Source: DASSZN01 sp035702805
GTDB lineage: Bacteria; Chloroflexota; Chloroflexia; Thermomicrobiales; Thermomicrobiaceae
Reading direction: 5' to 3'
DNA: 9,948 bases
Assembly (NCBI GenBank): GCA_035702805.1
Contig: DASSZN010000354.1
Span: 1 to 9,948, forward strand
Shown: piece after piece, positions 6,510-9,948 of the stretch
Position numbering within the stretch: the stretch's first letter is position 1
Layout: the number at the start of each line of letters is the position of its first letter
Program-made: the position numbers and the translations under genes
The notes under the pieces: model-generated
The model's database searches: none
Seen by the model: only the letters and a program-made list of their open reading frames with translations
What the model was told of the DNA's origin: nothing

Positions 6510-7019
6510 CTACCGCTTGTCGTGAGGGATGAGCTCGACCACCGGCAGCTCGCGGGCGTGCTCGACCGCCATGGCGATCTCGGCGTCGTAGTCGAAGGCA
6601 CGCGTCAGCGCCAGCAGCGGCCGGATGGACCGCGGCGGGCCGCAGTGGGCCGAGCGGTCCCGCATCCGCCGCATCAGCTCGACGCGCCGCTCCGGGTCCT
6701 CGATCACGCGCGCGGTGGCCCGGAAGCGATGGCGGCCGACCCGGGCGACGACCTCCGGATTGGCGCGCAGGTTCCGGTACCAGTTCGAGCTGACACCCCA
6801 GCCGGAGAAGATGACGTAGTGCCCGTCGACGGGCATGAAGCTGACACCGTTGGTGCGCGGCAGGCCCGACTTGCGGCCGGTGGTGGTCAGCATCATCACG
6901 CAGCGGGAGCGGAGCAGTTCGGCGACGGGGCCGTGGTAGAGGAACACCGGCGCCTTGAAGCCGAGCCGCAGCAGCGCCCCCGCTCGCCTGCGCCGGAAGG
7001 TCGGCGCCTTACTCGCCAT
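6510..7019 (-). CDS. Deazaflavin (F420)-dependent nitroreductase-family protein, Ddn-like
   Basis: The 169-aa product matches the Ddn/DUF385 split-barrel family. This family uses reduced coenzyme F420 to reduce quinones, nitro compounds or other hydride acceptors, often at the membrane face. Diagnostic segments are TTGRKSGLPRTNGVSFMPVDGHYVIFSGWG (46-75), where TTGRKSG is the family hallmark, and SNWYRNLRANPEVVARVG (78-95). Length is slightly above the usual 130-160. The basic N-terminus (FRRRRAGALLRLGFKAPVFLYHG) resembles the membrane-associating helix of Ddn. The ATG at 7019 has GGAGGAG only 4 nt upstream, giving a clear start. It lies downstream of the acyl-CoA ligase on the same strand, but 128 bp and a hairpin separate them. 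The physiological acceptor is unknown. F420 use is inferred from family membership. Confidence 0.88.
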   Translation of the reverse strand: MASKAPTFRRRRAGALLRLGFKAPVFLYHGPVAELLRSRCVMMLTTTGRKSGLPRTNGVSFMPVDGHYVIFSGWGVSSNWYRNLRANPEVVARVGRHRFRATARVIEDPERRVELMRRMRDRSAHCGPPRSIRPLLALTRAFDYDAEIAMAVEHARELPVVELIPHDKR

Positions 7020-7045
7020 CGCGCTCCTCCTGCAATCTTCCTTCG

Positions 7046-7066
7046 GGCGCCGAGCGCCTCGGTGCC
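7046..7066. terminator. Hairpin between ligase and Ddn-like genes
   Basis: GGCGCCGAG (7046-7054) and CTCGGTGCC (7058-7066) pair over 9 positions around a CGC loop with one imperfect pair (G-T as plus-strand RNA, A-C as minus-strand RNA). It lies in the 128-bp gap between two minus-strand genes, about 80 nt past the ligase stop and 27 nt before the Ddn-like start. There is no T-tract. It may end the ligase transcript or attenuate read-through. Confidence 0.4.
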
Positions 7067-7147
7067 GGGCTCGATCGATCGCGGCCGCGCGACCGACGGC
7101 GCGCGAGGCCCGCGCACCGGTGATACGCCCGTCGTCCGCTGGCCGGA

Positions 7148-9136
7148 TCAGCGCGTGCGATCGATCTCGTCGACCGCGGCCGGGTTCTCAAGCGCCGACA
7201 GGTCGCCCAGGTCCGCCTGGCCGGTATAGCGCGCCCGGATCACCCGGCGCATGATCTTGGCGTTGCGCGTGCGCGGCAGGTCGCCGACGAAGCGTACGTC
7301 GGCGGGGCGCAGCGGCCGGCCCAGCTGGGCCGTCACCCGGTCGCGAATCTCCTCACGCAGGGCGTCGCTCGGCGCGTAGCCGGGGCGCAGCACGGCGAAG
7401 ATCACGACCGACTCCCCTTTGAGCTCGTCGGGTACGCCGACCGCGGCCGCCTCCTGCACCGCCGGGTGCGCCACCGCCGCCGACTCCACCTCCGCCGGTC
7501 CGACCCGCTTGCCCGCGACCTTGATCGTGTCGTCCGAACGGCCCAGGATGAACCAGAACCCGTCGTCGTCCACCAGCGCCCAGTCGCCGTGCACCCAGAC
7601 GTCCGGCCAGCGGTCCCAGTAGGTTGCCCGGTAGCGCTCGGGGTCGCGCCAGAAGCCGTTGGTCATGCCGACCCAGGGCGCCCGGATCACCAGCTCGCCC
7701 ACCTGGCCGCGTACCGGGTTCCCCGCCTGGTCCACGACGTCCGCCGCCATGCCCGGCACCGGCCCGGTGAAGGCGCAGGGCTTCTGCGGCTTGATCGTGA
7801 CGCAGCCGACGATCCCGCCCGCGATCTCGGTGCCGCCCGAGTAGTTGATGATCGGCCGGCGGCCCCCGCCGGGGACGTCGAACAGCCAGCGCCAGGGACC
7901 GGGGTTCCAGGGCTCGCCGGTCGAGCCGAAGACGCGCAGGCTGGAGAGGTCGTGCCGGGTGACCCACTCGTCGCCGCGGCCCATCAGCGCGCGGATCGCC
8001 GTCGGCGAGACGCCGAGCACGCTCGCGTGGTGACGCTCGACTACCGCCCAGAGGCGGTCCGGCTCCGGCCAGTCGGGCGTCCCCTCGTAGAGGAGGAGGC
8101 CGGCACCGACGAGCAGGCCGCCCTCGATCGCCCACGGCCCCATCATCCAGCCCAGGTCGGTGATCCAGAAGAGGACGTCGTCCGGCTGCAGGTCGAAGCA
8201 GAAGGCCAGGTCGTGGGCCGACTTGATTGGGAAGCCGGCATGCGTGTGGACGGCGCCCTTTGGACGGCCGGTGGTGCCGGAGGTGTAGATGATCATGTAG
8301 GGGTCGTCGCCGGATGTCTGCTCGGTGTCGAGCCGCTCGGGTTGGCCGGCGACGGCGTCGTGCCACCAGATGTCCCGCCCGGCCGTCCAGGGCACGTCGG
8401 CGCCGGTGCGGCGGTAGACGAGGATGTGCTCGACCGTTGGCGCGAGCGCCGCGGCGGCGTCGGCGGTCTCCTTCATCGGGACGACCCGACCGCGCCGGTA
8501 GAAGCCGTCGGCCGTGACCAGCAGTCGCGCGTCGGCGTCGCGCAGTCGTCCGGCGGCCGCCTCGGCGCCGTAGCCGGAGAAGATCGGAATGAAGACCGCG
8601 CCGAGCTTGCCGCACGCCAGCGTGGCGACCGCCGTCTCCGGCAGCATCGGCATGAAGATGCCGACCCGGTCCCCCTTGCCGATGCCGAGGTCGCGCAGGG
8701 CGCTGGCCAGCCGGCTCGTCTCCGCCGCCAGGTCGCCGAAGCTCAGGCGGCGGACCTCGCCGCCGTCCCCCTCCCAGACGATCGCCGTCCGCTCCCGCTC
8801 CGGCCCGTCGGCGCGCCGGTCCACCGCGTCGTGGACGTAGTTATAGCGGCCGCCGACGAACCAGCGTGGCCAGGCGGGGCCGCCCGAGAGATCCAGCACT
8901 CGCTCGTAGGGCCGGGACCACTCCAGCCCCAGGTGCCGGACGACGGCGTCCCAGTACCACTCCGGCTCGGCGACGGACCGCGCCAGCAGCGCCTCATAGT
9001 CGGCGACGCCCTGCTCGCGCATGAAGCGGAGCAGCCGGCTGCGCTCGAGCTCCGCGGGCGTGGGGTGCCAGACGATCGGCTGGTCCAGGTCGGCGTCGGA
9101 CGGGGTGCCGGGGACGTGCTCGGGGCGGCTGCTCAT
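7148..9136 (-). CDS. Acetyl-CoA synthetase-like AMP-forming acyl-CoA ligase
   Basis: The 662-aa protein activates a carboxylic acid with ATP to an acyl-adenylate and then to acyl-CoA. It has the ACAS-type N-terminal cap (about 45-105, ending WFVGGRYNYVHDAVDRRA). The P-loop is YTSGTTGRPKG (284-294). Motif A5 is NYSGGTE (431-437), HGD is at 516-518, GRSDDTIKVAGKRVGPAEVE at 532-551, and LPRTRNAKIMRR at 620-631 with catalytic Lys628. TADGFYRRGR (208-217) matches the ACS CoA-side loop. Length is close to bacterial Acs (about 650). However, the DTWWQTE motif that closes the acetate pocket in Acs is NYSGGTE here. The Trp is Gly, a change known to open the pocket to longer or branched acids, so acetate is unlikely to be the main substrate. 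GGAGGG lies upstream of the ATG. Propionyl-, medium- or aryl-acid substrates are all possible. Confidence 0.93.
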   Translation of the reverse strand: MSSRPEHVPGTPSDADLDQPIVWHPTPAELERSRLLRFMREQGVADYEALLARSVAEPEWYWDAVVRHLGLEWSRPYERVLDLSGGPAWPRWFVGGRYNYVHDAVDRRADGPERERTAIVWEGDGGEVRRLSFGDLAAETSRLASALRDLGIGKGDRVGIFMPMLPETAVATLACGKLGAVFIPIFSGYGAEAAAGRLRDADARLLVTADGFYRRGRVVPMKETADAAAALAPTVEHILVYRRTGADVPWTAGRDIWWHDAVAGQPERLDTEQTSGDDPYMIIYTSGTTGRPKGAVHTHAGFPIKSAHDLAFCFDLQPDDVLFWITDLGWMMGPWAIEGGLLVGAGLLLYEGTPDWPEPDRLWAVVERHHASVLGVSPTAIRALMGRGDEWVTRHDLSSLRVFGSTGEPWNPGPWRWLFDVPGGGRRPIINYSGGTEIAGGIVGCVTIKPQKPCAFTGPVPGMAADVVDQAGNPVRGQVGELVIRAPWVGMTNGFWRDPERYRATYWDRWPDVWVHGDWALVDDDGFWFILGRSDDTIKVAGKRVGPAEVESAAVAHPAVQEAAAVGVPDELKGESVVIFAVLRPGYAPSDALREEIRDRVTAQLGRPLRPADVRFVGDLPRTRNAKIMRRVIRARYTGQADLGDLSALENPAAVDEIDRTR

Positions 9137-9323
9137 GGCTCTCCCTCCACCGGGGCCGCTCGGGTCCGCCGGGTGGTGGCACCGGCAGGGCCATCATCCG
9201 GCCGGTGCGGCGGCCGGTCAAGCGCGGCAAGCCGCGCGCCACCGGGGCATCGGGGAACGTCCCATGCGACGAGGGCGTCGTGAGCCGGTGGCCCGTGGTA
9301 CCGTAGCGGTTGCCCATGGCGGC

Positions 9324-9372
9324 CTCGCCGGTCGCCGTGCCGCGCGCGGAGCGGCACGACCTCCCCGGCGAG
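9324..9372 (+). promoter_or_regulatory. Two-tier stem-loop in the DEAD-box helicase leader
   Basis: Two nested perfect inverted repeats are seen. An outer 8-bp stem pairs CTCGCCGG (9324-9331) with CCGGCGAG (9365-9372). An inner 8-bp stem pairs CGTGCCGC (9336-9343) with GCGGCACG (9351-9358). A 4/6-nt internal loop and a 7-nt apical loop separate them. The structure ends 11 nt before the AGGA ribosome site and 25 nt before the ATG. The internal loop carries ACCTCC, which resembles the anti-Shine-Dalgarno sequence and could pair with GAGG in the ribosome site. A regulatory role is inferred, by analogy with long structured leaders of DEAD-box helicase mRNAs. Confidence 0.5.
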
Positions 9373-9397
9373 CTGGACACGAGAGGACACGGCTACG

Positions 9398-9948
9398 ATG
9401 GACGGATTTGCCTCGCTGGGCTTGAGCGCGCCGGTGCTGCGGGCGGTGGGGGAGGTGGGCTTCGAGGAGCCCACGCCGGTCCAGCGCGAGGCGATCCCGG
9501 TCCTGCTCGCCGGCCGCGACCTGATCGCGCAGGCCCAGACCGGCACCGGCAAGACAGCCGCCTTCGCCCTGCCCATCGTCGACCGGCTCGCGCCGGACGG
9601 CAGCCGCCCGCGGGCGCTGGTGCTGGCCCCGACCCGCGAGCTGGCCGTACAGGTGGCCGAGACCTTCCACCGGCTGGGCAAGGAGCTCAACGTCCGGGTG
9701 CTGGCCGTCTACGGGGGCCAGCCGATCGAGCGGCAGCTGCGGGCGCTGCGCTACCCGGTCGACGTCATCGTCGGCACGCCGGGGCGCATCATGGACCACC
9801 TGCGCCGCGAGACGCTGGTGCTGGACCAGCTCACGATGCTGGTGATCGACGAGGCCGACGAGATGCTCGACATGGGCTTCATCGAGGACATCGAGTGGAT
9901 CCTGGAGCGGGTGCCGGCGGAGCGGCAGACGGCGCTCTTCTCGGCGAC
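9398..9948 (+). CDS. DEAD-box ATP-dependent RNA helicase, N-terminal part (runs off window)
   Basis: The first 183 residues are visible, covering nearly all of RecA domain 1, and the frame is open at the edge. All motifs are present in order: upstream F4, Q motif GFEEPTPVQ (21-29), motif I AQTGTGKT (46-53), Ia PTREL (78-82), GG (106-107), Ib TPGR (127-130), II DEAD (151-154), and motif III beginning FSA at the edge (next codon AC-, giving SAT). Such enzymes unwind short RNA duplexes in ribosome assembly and mRNA decay, often as cold-shock proteins. The sequence resembles the DeaD/CsdA-CshA group, but the C-terminal domain that distinguishes subfamilies lies outside the window. The start is supported by AGAGGA 10 nt upstream of the ATG. 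It is divergent from the ligase gene across 261 bp. Confidence 0.95.
   Translation, partial: MDGFASLGLSAPVLRAVGEVGFEEPTPVQREAIPVLLAGRDLIAQAQTGTGKTAAFALPIVDRLAPDGSRPRALVLAPTRELAVQVAETFHRLGKELNVRVLAVYGGQPIERQLRALRYPVDVIVGTPGRIMDHLRRETLVLDQLTMLVIDEADEMLDMGFIEDIEWILERVPAERQTALFSA

Noticed and set aside
7466..9283. 605-aa plus-strand open frame
   Set aside because: It is antisense to the acyl-CoA ligase, which carries all its family motifs. The translation has no recognisable domain and typical shadow composition.
1..9948. tRNA, rRNA, CRISPR array, insertion sequence, integrase or attachment site
   Set aside because: No cloverleaf-like arms, regularly spaced repeats, transposase motifs or flanking direct repeats were seen on either strand.

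Overview
This is a very GC-rich (roughly 70% by eye) chromosomal stretch with nine solid or plausible whole genes, two genes cut by the window edges, and no mobile elements, RNA genes or CRISPR. Gene content (a BNR-type beta-propeller protein, a deazaflavin/F420-type nitroreductase-family protein, an acetyl-CoA-synthetase-like ligase, strong G/C third-codon bias, frequent GTG starts and GGAGG ribosome sites) fits a Thermomicrobia/Sphaerobacter-like member of the Chloroflexota or a high-GC actinomycete. This is inference from style and content, not from a marker gene.

Layout. 1-283 (-) is the start of a BNR-repeat beta-propeller protein that runs off the left edge. Divergent from it, 479-2116 (+) encodes a gamma-glutamyltranspeptidase-family Ntn hydrolase that keeps the catalytic Thr but lacks several gamma-glutamyl-binding residues. 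It converges on a DAO-family FAD oxidoreductase at 2183-3415 (-), and the 66-bp gap between them holds a perfect 25-bp-arm inverted repeat. Divergent again, 3570-4094 (+) is a RimJ/RimL-type GNAT acetyltransferase, convergent with a tail-anchored J-domain protein at 4142-4627 (-).

The middle, 4818-6490 (+), carries genes I cannot assign: an 86-aa protein, a Trp/Arg-rich 58-59-aa ORF, an unresolved 320-bp stretch with a possible broken small gene, and a 272-aa protein with an N-terminal membrane hairpin. On the right, 6510-7019 (-) is a Ddn-like F420-type protein and 7148-9136 (-) is an acetyl-CoA-synthetase-like acyl-CoA ligase whose acetate-pocket Trp is Gly. The window ends in the N-terminal 183 residues of a DEAD-box RNA helicase (9398 onward, +), whose leader can fold into a two-tier hairpin just before the ribosome site.

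The genes alternate strand and are mostly singletons. I see no operon or pathway linking them. The two enzymes at 6510-9136 share a strand but are separated by 128 bp that includes a hairpin. Nothing here is clearly a new multi-gene system. The best leads are the atypical GGT homologue, the structured helicase leader, the perfect palindrome and the cluster of unassigned genes.
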